This document shows positions 45,419 through 58,439 of a stretch of DNA of 64,000 bases, piece by piece (positions within the stretch are counted from its first letter, which is position 1; each line of letters starts with the position of its first letter). Origin of the DNA: Lanius collurio. Its lineage: Eukaryota; Chordata; Aves; Passeriformes; Laniidae. The stretch spans positions 20,653,752 to 20,717,751 of the forward strand of contig JACBWW010000007.1 in assembly GCA_020086605.1 (NCBI GenBank), read 5' to 3'. A model generated the notes under the pieces. The model saw only the letters and a list, made by a program, of their open reading frames with translations, did not search any database and had not been told where the DNA came from. Both the position numbers and the translations under genes were made by a program.

Positions 45419-48400
45419 TTTGGTTTAAGAACATGGGTAATACAAGCTATCAATTCTTCACATGCACTGAGCAAACTGCCTCTAAAATGCTCTTTTAATA
45501 ACTTCTTCAGGGAAAATAGCCTTTCAGTCAAGGATACCTCTAATTGTGTTGGATTTGCTTGACATTTTCCTAGGATCTTAAGAAGTGATGAGGAAACTGA
45601 ATTTGACAGTAAAGTGAAATTTTTGACATTCACTTGGTCTCTAGTGAAGTTAAAATACTGCTATTAAAGAACTACTACCTCCCAGGATGCTGCAATTATT
45701 TTTCTCAACATTTTTTTTTGCTGAATAAGAGATGCAGATATCCTTCTCTTACAAAATTTCTAACAACAATTCTTCCTTTTTATTGCAGAGAGGAATCATA
45801 AGTAACACAGACCAGACAATGGGAAGATGAGACATTGCTGAATTGCTGAAGCAAATGAATAGAATTAATCTTGAAATTATTCTCTGAAGGGAACAATCAG
45901 GTAACTTTTGAACAAGCATCTGTTTCAGAGTATGCAGTTTCTAGTAAAATTGTGTAATCTATACAGTATTCCAAATTGCTTTTTCCATTCTACTTTAAAG
46001 TTCAAGGTTGCAGGACTAATATGCAAGGAAAAATCCTTGTCACTGCTTGGTTTGAGATTCATTCTGTAGCACAGATTTAAGACAGAACTTAATGTTAAGT
46101 CATGTCACTTTTATACAAAGTTATTAAACCAGTTGCCATCAGTATTTTAATTTTCAATAAAGGCTAATGAGAAATTACTCATATGTTTTATTTCTCCAAT
46201 TACTTCCAATCCTACTGTTTTTCTTCCATTTTTCGTCATTGTCTCAGGGTATGACAGGAACATTCATACAGATGACTCATAGACCTAAGAGTCAAAATTA
46301 TTTTAACAATGTAGTTGTGTAAGATGCTTCCTCAAAAATAAGTTTATGCACAAACCATATCAGAGGAGTTGCATTTATGGGGCTTCTCCCCACTGGTCAG
46401 GTTCAGATGGTCCCATAAAGCACATTACTGAGAGAACTTATTCCCACAGATCTTATACTGGAATGGTTTGATGTCAGCATGCACTTTAATGCCAAATTAC
46501 AGTGCTCTTTTGAGTAAATGTCATGTCCCAGAGTAGACACATGAAATACTTTGTATATCTTTCAGTGATTGGCATAATTTTCTAGGTGCTGAAGTACTGT
46601 CATATGTCTATATTTCATAAGTGTACTGATGTTTACATCTGACATCCTCATTTATATTTATTAGCAAATAATGGAGAAACCTCAAGGTATAAATCAGCAC
46701 TCCCTAAAGTAAATATCCTGTGAGATCAAGTGCCCAGGCTCTGCTATCTTTATGCATGGAAGATAGTTACACAGTGAGGTCTGAATACTCAGTTAGCATT
46801 CAAAATGTCCAAGGGTTTAAAGATATATATTTACTTATTTTCAAAAAACTTTATATTTTTTTTTAACAAAGTCTGAAAAACATATTTACTTTGCCAACAT
46901 ATTTGTTTGAGAAAGAGGAATTCTGTCTATTTTCAACAATACTGCACACTTTTAAAAGATTAAGAATGGTGGAAAAGACACATTTTCTTATTTGGAAGAC
47001 AATAGGCCAAATTGCTATTCGTGATGAGCAAGTCGAGCTCCAGTGAAGGCAATGTGGTTATTCCCACAAACTTCTGCTGAATATGCATGTGTTCCTGCCA
47101 CTAATATCAGTGAAACTGAACATTTACAGATGAGGAAAACTCAAGCTTATTTAGCTAATTCACAATGTTTTGTTTTATTGTCATTTAAAGTATGGATCTT
47201 CACTTTGGAAAATAAGATTATATGCTCCACGAATGACAAAATGCCTGAATGGAAAAGCAGAGTAGCTCTTATTAGTACTTTTCACCATCTGAAGAAGGTT
47301 GTTTTTCTAAATAGATGGAAAATGTTCCCAGTGATACAGGGAACAGTTCTAATGATTAAAGAAATTGGAATCAAAGATGGTAGGATAATGTTAAAGTAGG
47401 GAAAAAATTGAAATATTAGTATGTTCTGACAATGTGAAGAGATAAAAGTTGAAAAAGCTGGTTTGGTTATTGTGCAAGCTCCATCACCAAACATATTTCG
47501 AATACATCAGGCAAACACCTGCCAAGAATGACAAGATGTTTTCTTTGGATAGAGAGATAGAATAGATACCATCTGAAGGACCCTAGTTAACTGCAAATGT
47601 AAATTTAGGAGCAGTTCTCTTGTCACATTTTAAACAATTTTATCATTTATAGCTTATTTCAAAGTAATTTTAAGAAGTTATGTGGCTTTAAAGCTCAAAC
47701 TGGATCAAAAATCTTATAGAACACTTGTGAAAGCACTCTTGGATTTATCATGTAATCTTTGTTTAAAACTTAAACTCAAATAAAACAGTGTTTTGTGTTT
47801 ATGAACAGATTTTAATTTGGAAATAATTAGGATTTTCCTGTGATTTAAAATAGTTTATCTACTATTTTAAAAACTGAGACAAAAAAGAAAAATCCTGTGG
47901 AGGTTTTTAGATTTGGAATAATTTGGAAGTTTTATCTACTAGAATGTAAACATATATTTATAATCGATCTTAAATTAACATACAGTCAAACCAAAGAATA
48001 TTTCAACACGATGTTGTAAATAAAAGTGAGTTTTTGTTTTCAGTTTCTAGGATTTTAACTTTTTATTCTGTCATAGCATATTGGCCCACTGTAATACTTT
48101 AATTTGTGTGAGGATGACTAATTCATGCTTTAGGAGTTGTGCCCATTAAAAGCAAAGAATGGCAATTTATCTTTTATTTAGAAAGTTCTGGTGGATATTC
48201 CTGTTACTAGTTGATTAATTGCCTTAAAGCATCCTCTGTGGAGGAACTCAGCTTCTGGGAACCCCTTCCAAGGAAAACAAATACTAACCTATATGTGGTA
48301 TTACAGACATTAGTCAAATAGCCTGAGTAGCCACCATAGTCTTTTAGCAATAGGATTTGGCTTGGATATAGGCAACAGTTATAAGTCCTTAACAAAAAGA

Positions 48401-49033
48401 TTTGAAGCCATATCTCCAGTGCCTATCTAGGTAGGGAAGTTTTTTTTTAGAGAGTAATATTGTTCACCTTCTTACTGAAGGTATTTTGTAGCAGAAATGT
48501 ACAGAGAATTGAGTTAGAGAATTAATATATTCTATAAATTTAATTCAGTTTTAAGGCTAATCATTTGGTAACAAAGTTCCATGACTTTCTGTTTGGTCCA
48601 GGTTTTTGGAACTGCTTCTCTTAGTGCAATGTGAACAGTTGAGGTTTTTGAGATGGAAGAAGCTAAGTGTATGGTTGCTGCAGTCACTCTTTTCTCAGAT
48701 ACTGTGCTGTCTAACCTAAGACTCTGCAGTTTGTTGAAGTAAGGCTACTGTCATGCTTCAGTTCTTATTCTAAAACCTGGCATTTCATACAGACTTGTAT
48801 CTATCACCACCTCTGAAACTTAAAACCAAGACCTGACAAAAGTATCAGAAACAGGATGAAAACCCTGAACTACATCTCCATAATTTCCAAATATATTAAA
48901 TATACCCAAAATACTCTCCATGCATATATTTCAATCCTGAGACCTACTATCATTCAACTTTTTTCCTATCAGACTGGAGGGGACCATTCCTGAATATCAC
49001 TGCCAAAAGAGAATTATATGAATAGTACCTCTT

Positions 49034-49052
49034 AAAAAAAAAAAAAAAAAAA
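49034..49052 (+). repeat. Poly(A)19 tract
   Basis: Nineteen consecutive A with no recognisable retroposed body upstream. The longest pure homopolymer in the window. Confidence 0.88.
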
Positions 49053-52000
49053 GAGCACAATTTGCCCTTGGTGGTGTGTTATTGTTGTTGCCAACAGTTT
49101 ATACCTGTTCTCTTCATTTATATGGTTTTGTGCTTTGCTGAGATATTTCTTTACTCTTTCTTATTTTTTCATTACCTAACCCATCTTCAATAAGAAGTAC
49201 TATCATTTTTTACTAGATATGCAAAGGCAGAACATCATTTATTCCTAACAGAACTCCAGTTATTAGGAATGAATAAACCCCTGGTGTGGGCTTGTGTCAA
49301 ACAACAGTATTTAACAGGAAGAACATTGTGTCGCTGTAATGACTCCCTTCAGCTTCAACAAATTCATGTCCACTTGGAACAAAACCATTCAAGAGTAATT
49401 GTACATTGCAATCCTGTTGCAATATATGGAACTGTATGTGCACGGAATTTTTCATAACAACAACAGGACTATATCTTGTCTCCAGAGGCAACTGGTATCA
49501 GTTAAAAACAGTTGGAAGAAACCAACATAACCCTGGCTTTCTTATGACTTGCTTTCTGTAAAGCAAACTGCACATATTCTGCCTATAGTGTGTAAAAGTG
49601 GTTAATAGCACAGATATTTACTTGCCTTATTTGTTTTTTGAAAATATGTCTGAGCAGATGCAAAGTCTGCTGTGAAAAAATACACAGTGATTAGCCTGGT
49701 GGACTGGTTTTGCATAATTGTGTAGAATATTCAGTAAGTCTTCATAATTTTGTATTTTTTCTTAATAAGTGAAATTATGTTATATTTGGTTTTTTTTCAG
49801 GAGGCAGAAATACACAAAGTACTCAAGACACTCTTATCTATAAGTCATTGGTATTGCTCTTGCTAGTAAGAAAGTTGTTACAGGTTTTCTGTTTCTTTTT
49901 TTCCTAATTCTCATGATTTAGACATTGCAGGTTGAATTTTCATGTCAGAACTGTGAAAGAAAAGAGGCTTCAGGCTTAGGAAAAGGATTATAGTTTTCTC
50001 CAAAATCTCTTACAGTAGAAGTTTTCAGTCAGATTTTCTTTTGTGCAAAATATGGCCTCATTGCCAATGTAAACTTCTGCCTCTGGTCTAAAGCGACTTT
50101 AAAAGAGAGTCTGTATATGAAAAATTGAGAAAAAAACAGAAAAAACCAACCAAACAAACAATAAGGATTATTTTTTTGCACAATGTGTTTTTTAAGAAAG
50201 TCTCTTTTTGTGAAATGAAAAATCAAGTGTTGTATAAACTCATATTTTAATCTTAGCAATATCAAAGTATTAAATAAATTCTGTTTATGCATTTATAGAT
50301 GATCTTCTACTACACTTGCAATATAATCCCTATTTTCAAATCCTAATACCAATTATTACCTCAGACTTCCAGTTCTTCATCTACTTACTTACTTATTTTC
50401 ATGGAAAAACAGAACTGATTATTTGGAGATTGATTTGCTGTGCAGAGTTATTAAGTCTAATTTATACCATTTCATGGCTTGATCACAAAGTTCTCACTAT
50501 GGTTATATTTTTGCCATGAGATTCATGATTTAAAATTTAACCCTGTAATTGGTCACCTGGATCACATGTTTTACAATTTTTGTTTGGATGACCTCACCTT
50601 CTGAGGGGGAATTTCACATAATTATCTAAAAAAAGTAACAGTGTGATTAAACCAAGAACACCTGTAGGGCTGAGTTTCATCTTCTGAAAACACACCAAAA
50701 AAACGCCCTTTCTTTCCTTTTGTGGTGTAAAACGAATGTTGATATGGAAGTCTATTTCATTAAGTCAGTCTATTTGCAGAGGAAAGATTTTCATTATTTT
50801 GAAACTATATTAGTAATGTAATCTCTGACAAAGAGTATATGCTATTTTCCATAACTACTTGAAAAATAATAGTCAATTTGACAAAGAAAATATAAAGTTA
50901 CCGACCTTTTAATAAAATTTTAGTTTGCATATTGCCTTAAGAACAGATATTCTATGTTTCTGTGAAACTTGAGATATGAGCCTAAAATTTGCCCTTATAA
51001 ACTATCTTAACACAGGTATGTAAATACACTTTAGAAAATATATATTTCATATTCTCATCTTAACATGAAATTTTGGTATCATTTGCTTAGACAACTATTA
51101 TTTTCTGTAGTTTTCAGATTTTCAGGAATTAAAAAAAAAACCCTAACAATATTGTCTAGCTAAGCTTTTTCCACATGGTATATAAATTACAAGGCAAAAA
51201 TTCTTGTCCTCTTGAAATTAACAGTAATTTTTCTATAGATGTGAGTAGGAAAAGAATACATACAGTATTTAAAAATTAATTTCTAATTTTAGCAAGCTAG
51301 ACCTATTTTTTTTCAATCAGGCTGAAGTGACTATTAGATTAGAACTAGCAGTCATATCATACTGCTTTCTATATTCTTTGTGCTAATGTATGGGATAAAT
51401 CTCATCCAAAAAAGTTGCAACTTGGTTGCACATCAATAGTGAAGTTCAAGAGAGTGCCTAAAGTACCTTTCTTCTACACTTAAGAAAATATTCTTTGTTC
51501 CGTGTAAAAAATCAGTTGTCTGCTTGTCTGAGTGAGAATTCTACCTCCAACCTAATTTTCCTACTTTGTTATCAGAGACAATTTTCCTATTGCATTTCCC
51601 ACTAACAAGAAGTACTAACTGCAATTGTTAAAAGTCCTTATTTGAGATCCTTTCACAAAAAGTTATAAGCTTATGGAGGATGCAATAGTTCAGTCTGTAG
51701 CCTTCCTTATAATTTTTCACTGTATTGTAAGAGAACATATAGATCATGAAATCAAAGTCTTAATACCACAAAATTGAAGGCTGTCAATACAAAAGTTGCA
51801 ATAGAGACAATTGCAGATGACTAAATACAGATTTCCCAAATGAAATATATTTGGTTCAATGTATTTTCTACTACTTCTGAGTCATAACACTCATTTATGA
51901 CAGTCTTCCACAGAGCCTTCTGGCCATTGCAGCCTACCCTGATATAGAAGGAGTACAGCTGATAGAAACTGCTGGAAAGTTTGTAAAAATAATGAAGAGG

Positions 52001-53154
52001 CTTCAGATATTGCATTTTCCATAAATTATTTCCCTGTAATCCATATGTGTTTTTTACAGTTCAACAAATCTTTTAAGGATGAAAGATTTAATTTAAAATC
52101 ACATAGTATGACAATTGCCCATTTTCTTGTTGACCAGAAATCTCTATTGATGTTTTTTCCCCTTCAGCTGTTAGTTTCTTCAAAATAAAATAATAACTTA
52201 TGTTCATTGAATTCCAATTAGATCCAAGAAAGAGAATTCATCAGGGGAGATATCTGTGAAACCCCATGCATCTTTATGATACAGACTTGTTAGAATAGCT
52301 CCATTTGCATTGTCTGCTTACATTAAACCTGCCCTCTGGGTAAGATGAAAATAAATGCAAATATGCATTAAGTTTTGTGTCACTGACTTACTTTTTTAGT
52401 ATTTCCATAGACATTTCAAATTAAATTTTACCCAACAGAATAAGACATCTTACACACAGGTGTTAGATGAAAGTTCCATGTCCAAAAGGGATGTATAAAC
52501 TACACAGGGATTTGGGTTCAGTTTGGGAATTTTTATTTTCTTTCTGATGAGACTTAAAAACACTGCTTGTCTTCTTACATAATCCTGGTTTTTGCCAAAA
52601 TTCAAAGCATTCAAAGCTTTGCTCTTTATTTTGCATTTATGATCCTGAGGTGGTTTTGGTAAGATCTTCCACACATTTTAGCAACAGTTAGTAATGGAAC
52701 AAATTAATTCAAACCCAGGCTTTCACAATCTTTTCTCCACTCTATCTCGACCTTACATCAGCTGGGTATACTGATCTATATATTAACTCCAATACAGAAA
52801 ATTTACTTGGTGTCCCACAATTTCTTTTCACAAACACTTACATACAGAATTAGTCTCTTGGGTTTTTATGATACTTTTTTGTATTAGTGAGGGAAAAATT
52901 ATATGCTGAGTTGGTTACAAAACTTGCAGTTTGAGGCTCCCAAAGAAATGAAGTTTTGCTGATAAATAGTATCATTGCATACACCTTGCTGTTTTTTCTA
53001 AATTTATCTGCAACTTATTTGAACTGGAAGTAAAGGAGCCTTTTCCCTCTAAACAAGCCCACACTAAAATTAGTTTGCTTAGACACCACATTCAGCATCA
53101 GAGAGAAGACTCCAGCTCTTATATGGGCATCTGAATGAGGAAAGGTGCTGCCGT

Positions 53155-53576
53155 TTAGACATGGTAATCCCCAATTTAGTGTTCCCACTGAAACACCCCA
53201 GTGATATGCTGCACATTCTCTTCTCCCCCTCCCCTCCCCCTGCAGTAGGATGGAGAAGAGAATGGGAGGTACTAAGAGGTAAATATCACAGATGGAAATA
53301 AAAACAATTTACTAGAAATAGCAGCGAAGTAAGAAACTGAGCAGTGCAAACAGCAATGCTCAAAATATACAATATAAGTGAGTGATTCACACATGATTAC
53401 TCACCACACAGGACTCTGTGCTGCCCGACTGCACACTTTGGCACACCAGAAAGAACTCAAGTCCCCTTCATCCTCCCTATGCATGGCATGAGGTGGTATC
53501 AAATAAGGCCACCTTTGTGGCCATGTCCCTCCTGGCTTCTGCAAAAGTTAACCCTGTCCTGGACAAAACCAGAACA
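53155..53576 (-). mobile_element. Solo ERV LTR, minus strand
   Basis: On the minus strand it starts TGTTCTGGTTTTGTCCAGGA and then GGGTTAACTTTTGC, a degenerate form of the common avian LTR start TGTCCTGGTTT...GAGTTAATTTTC. GCCAGGAGGGACATGGCCAC follows. The R region has an ATTTACTAGAAATAGC stretch (plus strand) where a TTTAATAGAAC-like word is expected, i.e. a decayed poly-A signal. The U5 side has CTCCCCCTCCCCTCCCCCTGCAGTAGGATGG on the plus strand near 53223, matching the C-rich/GTGGGATGG block. The left edge (CATGGTAATCCCC) is an eroded form of the LTR end. At about 420 bp it is shortened relative to what I remember of the family. Confidence 0.62.
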
Positions 53577-53784
53577 TCAGGTCATGTCTTACTGGGTATT
53601 TCCTGCAACTTCACATATGAATATTTCAAAATGTATGCATAGGTTTCAGATAGCCAGCTTTCTTTAATGGTCCAGCCATTACTCTCCTCATTTATACTTG
53701 TGCCTGATGTTATTCCATTCTAGATGCAGAATTCAGCATTTGGACTTTTAAAATTTCAACCTATTAATCATAGTTCAATAGTTC

Positions 53785-53967
53785 AATCTACCTTTAAGGG
53801 TGGTCAGACCACCAGTTGTCCAGAAGGGTTTAAGAGTTTCCATCTCTTGAGGTGCTCAAAACCCAACTGGACACAGTTCTGGACCTCCTGCTCTACATGA
53901 TCCTGTTTAAGCAGTGAAGTTGAACTAGATGATCTCAAGGTGTCCTTTCTCACCTAAACTAGAATCT
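53785..53967 (+). mobile_element. CR1 LINE 3' end fragment
   Basis: GTTTCCATCTCTTGAGGTGC, TCAAAACCCAACTGGACACAG, GGACCTCCTGCTCTACATGATCCTG, AAGTTGAACTAGATGATCTC and a terminal CTAAACTAGAATCTGGG give the CR1 3' UTR and end on the plus strand. A second CR1 fragment begins within about 20 bases, so this one forms the first part of a stack. Confidence 0.82.
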
Positions 53968-53984
53968 GGGCTTTATACTAAAAT

Positions 53985-54930
53985 CTATGGACACAATAAA
54001 CTGGAAGCATTGGCCAGCTTCCCGAGCTGATATCATTGGTATTAGGGAGACTTGGTTGAATGAGTCCCATGACTAGAGTGCTGGGATGGGGGGGGGGTCT
54101 GTCATCTGCTCAGGCAGGATAGATAGGACAGGTGAGGTGAAGGTCTCACACTGCACCTCGTGGAGAGCCTTGCACACACATTATAGTTAATGATTATGTG
54201 TTTGAGACCCTCCGGGTGCACGTTAGGGAAATGGAAAGCAAAGGAGAGTTTTAGAGGGTGTCCACTACAGACTGCCCAGCTAAAGTGTAAGCACTAATGA
54301 ATTTTTCTAAAGGCAATTAGGACAAATCTCTGGATTGGTGGCCCTTGTTCTTCAAGAAGATTTCAACTTTCCAGTAACCAGGAATATCATGCTTCTTTGA
54401 AAACACAGTCTTGGCAATTCTTAAAGTTTGTAAAAGATGACTTCTTGTCAAAAGTACCCAGTGAGTCAACAAGGAAATAAGATTTTTAGGACATGTTATT
54501 TGTAAATAGAGAAGGTCTCAAAGGGAATGTGATGGTAGGTGGCTGTCTTGGCCATGGTGATCATGAAATAATCAAATTTGTTAGAGTACCCTGGGAGTTT
54601 GTTTTTGAGGGCTTAGGAGTCCATGAGTGCTCATCAGTCTTTAGGAAATACTTCTTAGAACCATAGGAGCAGGCAATTTCACTGTGTCCTAAGTCATGCA
54701 ATTGGGGCAGAATACCAGTTTGGCTCAACAGGGAACTCCTCATGGACCTCAAAAGGAAAATGAAGTTGCATGATCTCTGGAAGTGAAGTTGATTTCATGG
54801 GAAGATAATACAATTGTGGTTGATATATACAGGGAACAGACATGAGAGGCCAAAGATCAGTTAGAGTTGAAACTGGTCAGTGTGGTGTCAGACAAGAAGA
54901 AATTTTTAAAGTATGTTAATAGCAAGAGGT
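53985..54930 (+). mobile_element. CR1 LINE, endonuclease-side ORF2 fragment
   Basis: This covers an upstream part of the CR1 ORF2. The frame with GATATCATTGGTATTAGGGAGACTTGG...GAGTCCCATGACTGGAGTGCTGGGATGG-like sequence encodes I-I-G-I-R-E-T-W-L-N-E-S-H-D, matching the D-I-V-G-I-T-E-T-W endonuclease region. Later landmarks are GGTGGCCCTTGTTCTTCAAG..GATTTCAACTTTCCAG (the D-F-N motif area), GTAGGTGGCTGTCTTGGCCATGGTGATCATGAAATAATC (G-x-S/G-D-H region), GGAGTCCATGAGTGCTCATCAGTC and a AAGTATGTTAATAGCAAGAGG end. Frameshifts and stops are frequent. A 10-base G run lies at 54088-54097. Confidence 0.8.
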
Positions 54931-54974
54931 AAGTAATTTTTTCTTTTTTTTTTTTCCTACATTCAGAGGGACAC

Positions 54975-55205
54975 TTCTGCATTTCACTTTGTGGCTATTG
55001 CCTCTTGTTCTTCCACTGGGAACCACTAAAACGACCCTCAGTGCCATTTCTTTTCTACACTCTATTACATATTTATATGCATGGGTGGGATTTCCCTTTA
55101 GTAGTCTCTTTCTAAGCTGAACCCTCTCAGCTTGCTCAGCCTCTCATTATATGAAAGATGCTCTCCTTAATGGAGTCCAGCCTTCATCCTCGTAGAACTG
55201 TTTAA
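54975..55205 (-). mobile_element. CR1 LINE fragment, opposite orientation
   Basis: The plus strand reads ATTGCCTCTTGTTCTTCCACTGGG, then TAAGCTGAACCCTCTCAGCTTGCTCAGCCTCTCATTATATGAAAGATGCTC and TTCATCCTCGTAGAAC. This is the complement of the CR1 segment preceding its 3' UTR. It lies about 45 bases after the plus-strand CR1 fragment, beyond a T-rich tract (54940-54956), in the opposite orientation. Confidence 0.75.
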
Positions 55206-56809
55206 TCCAGTAATGTAAATGTATTAAAATATATATTTTTACCCCAAGGAAGCACTCAAATTGCCAATATTGTATCATCTCCTTAGCTGTCTTGTTTTTC
55301 TGCTTAATCAAGAGCTACACGTTCATAAGGACAGGATTTATGACTAACATGCACAAGAAGGTTATGAAAAACAAAGGTTCAAGGGAGGGAATAATGGAAA
55401 CTGCCTAAAAATCTTTGATATATTTAATTTCCTTTCTGTTCCAGCTACTGTGTTATTAAGAAAAATTAGCTTCCAGATATTCAATAAACACTTATCTAAA
55501 GTCAATGAAGAACATTTGCAATTTTTATTTATTCTCTCTGCTTTCAGGGAATAGACAGACTACATCTAATCTAGTGAATTGTGTTACCTTCTTGAGGTGC
55601 ATAAGTTTCTTCTACAGCTAACGGATAGATGAGAACTCCCAATTAAAACCTTGTTGGCTCACTACACATGCCCAGCTTTTTATGGTTTTTTACCAACTTT
55701 GTAGTCACTTAAGTGGTTATATGCAAAAAAAAGAAGCTAATTTTCCTAAGTTCATGTCTGTTTTGTCCACAAAAAATATGACAGGCAATTTCTTGTATTT
55801 GTCTTGACCCACAAATATTTTCATTTGATTTTTTCCTATTTTGTCCTTCCTTCCCATGAAAGAGAGGACATGAGTGAGTTTCTGGGTAGAAGTTTGTCTA
55901 GTAGCCAAAGTTCATCCATCACAGCACAAAACTCTACTGAAGCAAAGGATATTTTCCTTAGTTACTCAATTCCCCTGCCTAGAAAAGACAATTTTGGGGA
56001 GATACTCATCTTCTAAGCTTCACTAAAAGAGAGTGTTTTGGATTTAATGTCATTACTTTATGTAGGCTTTATCATTGCTGATTAAGTGGCATAGTTTCTT
56101 GTATTATTTTATATATTCTCTATCAGACAATTTCCACATTTAAAGCAAAGGAGCATAATCGTTTGAAGAATGTAGTGTCAACATATTAATTAGCATCCAA
56201 GAGAGGCTTGTACAAAAATTTTAAAAGCAATCTTTTAACACTTATAATAAGGAGGTTTACAATGGATTTTACAAAAAAAACCCCAAAACACTAAAATAAA
56301 AACACTTCAACCAACCAAAAAATCCAGGGTGTAAATACAGAATTTTAAATAGAATTAGCTCTGGTATTCATGTAACAGGGAAAAAATCAATGGTGAAATC
56401 TGTAGCACAGCATGCTTTATCAGATCTCTCCATCTGTCTTCAAATTGTATTTTTATGGGTGTAAGAGGCCCTTACTATGGTTCCTATTGGTGCTTACTTC
56501 CAAATTCCTCTGCTCTTGAACTTAATTTTCACAAAATTTGACTAGCATACAAAACTACTGCACTGTAAAGAGAGTGAGAGGAAGGACCCACTAGAATTGG
56601 AGGCACATGAAATAAGGTTGTTCTATAGTCTATTAATAGTGTTAGCAAAAAAAGGTAGAAAACAAGTAACTCAGTTTAACTCATCTTGTGGATTCACTGA
56701 AAGCTCTGTGGTTGATCAGAAGGATTTGTATAAGTCTGATGTAAATGGAAAGGGAAACACTACAGGTCATATCCTGTGGATCAAAAGCTTTCCTGGAGCA
56801 AACTTTCAC
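55206..56809. other. Unassigned AT-rich intergenic DNA
   Basis: No gene or repeat recognised. An A/CAAA-rich tract lies near 56272-56325. Confidence 0.6.
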
Positions 56810-57650
56810 ACCATTTGTCTCTGTTTGAGACAAGTTAAGGGGGAAATGCTCTGGAAGGAACTTCTCCTCCCCAGAAGACAGGTTTCAGTACTCCCTCCCC
56901 CCGCCCATACAAAAGGAATTTCTTGGATGAAAGTGAAAAAAACCTATTTATTTAAAACGCAGAGTGCTGGCAAGGCACAGGAAACAAACGACTAATGTTA
57001 GATAATAAATCTCCTCGATGTGGAGAAAGCTGGTGGATTCAGAGTCCTTTTCTGTAGCTGGCTCGGCCCCTCCCAAAGTCTGAGCCTGGGATGTGGCATC
57101 CCTGCAGCCTCCCTGCTGGTCCATGGGGTCCAGTGATCTGGTTCTTGGATCACAGTGAGGCCCAACAGTTCCAGAAGAAGAGGAAGAAATTCCAGAGGAT
57201 TTCAGTATGCCAATATGGGAAAATTTCTCTCCTCATCTAACAGGCTGGCTAAAAGCAGGAGGGTGTTCCCTCGGCTCTGCAGTGGTGAGAATGTGGGGGA
57301 GTGTGTGTGAGTCCTTGAAAGCAAACAGCACTGAAGAATTTGCCTGGCTTCTCCCCCGCCTCTCCTTAAGGCTATGGGATCCATTTCTGGGCATAAAGTA
57401 AACGATGGGGAAATACATTATTATCCCAAAATCACCCCAAGACACCATTTGAAAGAGACACTCAGCCCTGGTGTTAGCCAGGGGACTATGGGACTGTGTG
57501 ACTAGAAAAAGAGAACTGTGCAGCCCCACGTTCCTCAGAAATGTAAATAAAAAAGGTCAGAACAGACAAATACAAAGCCTGCATGGTCATTTGACCTTGG
57601 CCTTGAATTAGGGAATGACATTAGAAAAAAATAAAGGTTTTAATGCACAA
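56810..57650 (-). mobile_element. ERV LTR, minus strand
   Basis: Reading the minus strand from about 57600, I see AAGGTCAAATGACCATGCAGGC, then GAACGTGGGGCTGCAC, TTCAGTGCTGTTTGCTTTCAAGGACTCACAC, CTCCTGCTTTTAGCCAGC and TGAAATCCTCTGGAATTTC. The 3' part has CACATCGAGGAGATTTATTATC, TGCCAGCACTCTGCGTTTTAAATAAATAGG (signal at 56947-56952, complement), and CAGAAGACA near 56873 beside CTTCTCCTCCCC. This order matches an avian LTR that I remember well enough to place but not to name. The edges are approximate. A plus-strand open frame of 132 codons at 56597-56995 overlaps it and is a by-product. Confidence 0.65.
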
Positions 57651-58129
57651 ACTGTTCACAGAGGATTGTCTTTTATAGTAAGCAAGATATTTCAGGTATA
57701 TTCAGTACAAAGTTTAAGGTAACTCATGGAAATGGATCATCAAACAAGCTGGGTATAAACAGTGGAACAGCTGAAGGATATGGCACTCCAAGACATTGGT
57801 TTAGATCAACTTGCTATTTACGGCTCCATTAACTGAAGATTTGTCTGAAATTTTAGGTGTTAAAATAGGTCCCATATCATTGGTCAAGCACATGGGTCTA
57901 GTTAAGCAGGAGTATTTGACAAAATATTAAATTAAGCTTAGTGCAAGATGGTCAGCAACTCTGGAAAGGACTGAGATAAAGAATTCCTACTCATCCTTGT
58001 GTCTTTATGTCTTCTTGCAACATGTACATTTTGTTCTTCTATGGCAAAAACTGGCTTATACACAAGACTCTCAGCAAAGGGGGAGTGGTAGAAAAGCAGC
58101 AAATGAATAGCAGACTGTTTTAGTTTAAA
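57651..58129. other. Unassigned; may be retroviral flank
   Basis: No motif is recognised. It separates two minus-strand LTR-like blocks and could be decayed internal sequence, but I can show no gag, pol or env motif in it. Confidence 0.4.
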
Positions 58130-58430
58130 ACAATTATACAGAGTTGTCACTGTAGGACACGAGAGCACACACATGTGAACGCCACAGCTGAAGGTGAGAA
58201 AAAAGGGCCAAGTTTATTTTCTGACTCCACTACTTATAGTTTTACAAAAGTGAGAGTGGATTGGAGGGTGAAAGGGCCACCTCTCCAATGACACTGGACA
58301 AGTTACCAATCCATCAACTTTCTCCACCTCTACAAAGGAATGCAAAACAACTGAGTTGTTTACAGAAAATGTGTGTGGGAAAGTTTGCAACTAGAAAGAA
58401 AACATCAGAAGGCTAAAAGATTTCTAAAAA
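58130..58430 (-). mobile_element. LTR-like fragment, minus strand
   Basis: On the minus strand this has GTGTGTGGGAAAGTTTGC-type sequence (complement near 58370), a GGAGAGGTGGCCCTTTCACC block, a TATA-like ACTATAAGTAG, and CAGAAAATAAACTTGGCCC (poly-A signal complement at 58213-58218). About 20-60 bases later comes GCGTTCACATGTGTGTGCTC. The TATA to poly-A spacing is LTR-like. Family unknown to me. Confidence 0.45.
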
Positions 58431-58439
58431 ATCAGGGCA

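Larger units (their letters stand above)
45031..53154. other. Unassigned AT-rich intergenic DNA (8 kb)
   Basis: The longest stretch with nothing I can name. Homopolymers are poly-C14 at 45405-45418 and poly-A19 at 49034-49052. The longest open frame, 118 codons at 47043-47399 on the plus strand, has no motif or composition bias that suggests a real protein. Conserved noncoding elements could exist here but cannot be seen without comparison to other genomes. Confidence 0.5.

Noticed and set aside
47043..47399. Plus-strand open frame of 118 codons
   Set aside because: No domain, repeat, codon bias or splice context. A frame of this length is expected by chance across six frames of 64 kb.
56597..56995. 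Plus-strand open frame of 132 codons
   Set aside because: It runs into a minus-strand LTR and includes its poly-A signal region in reverse. No protein motif.
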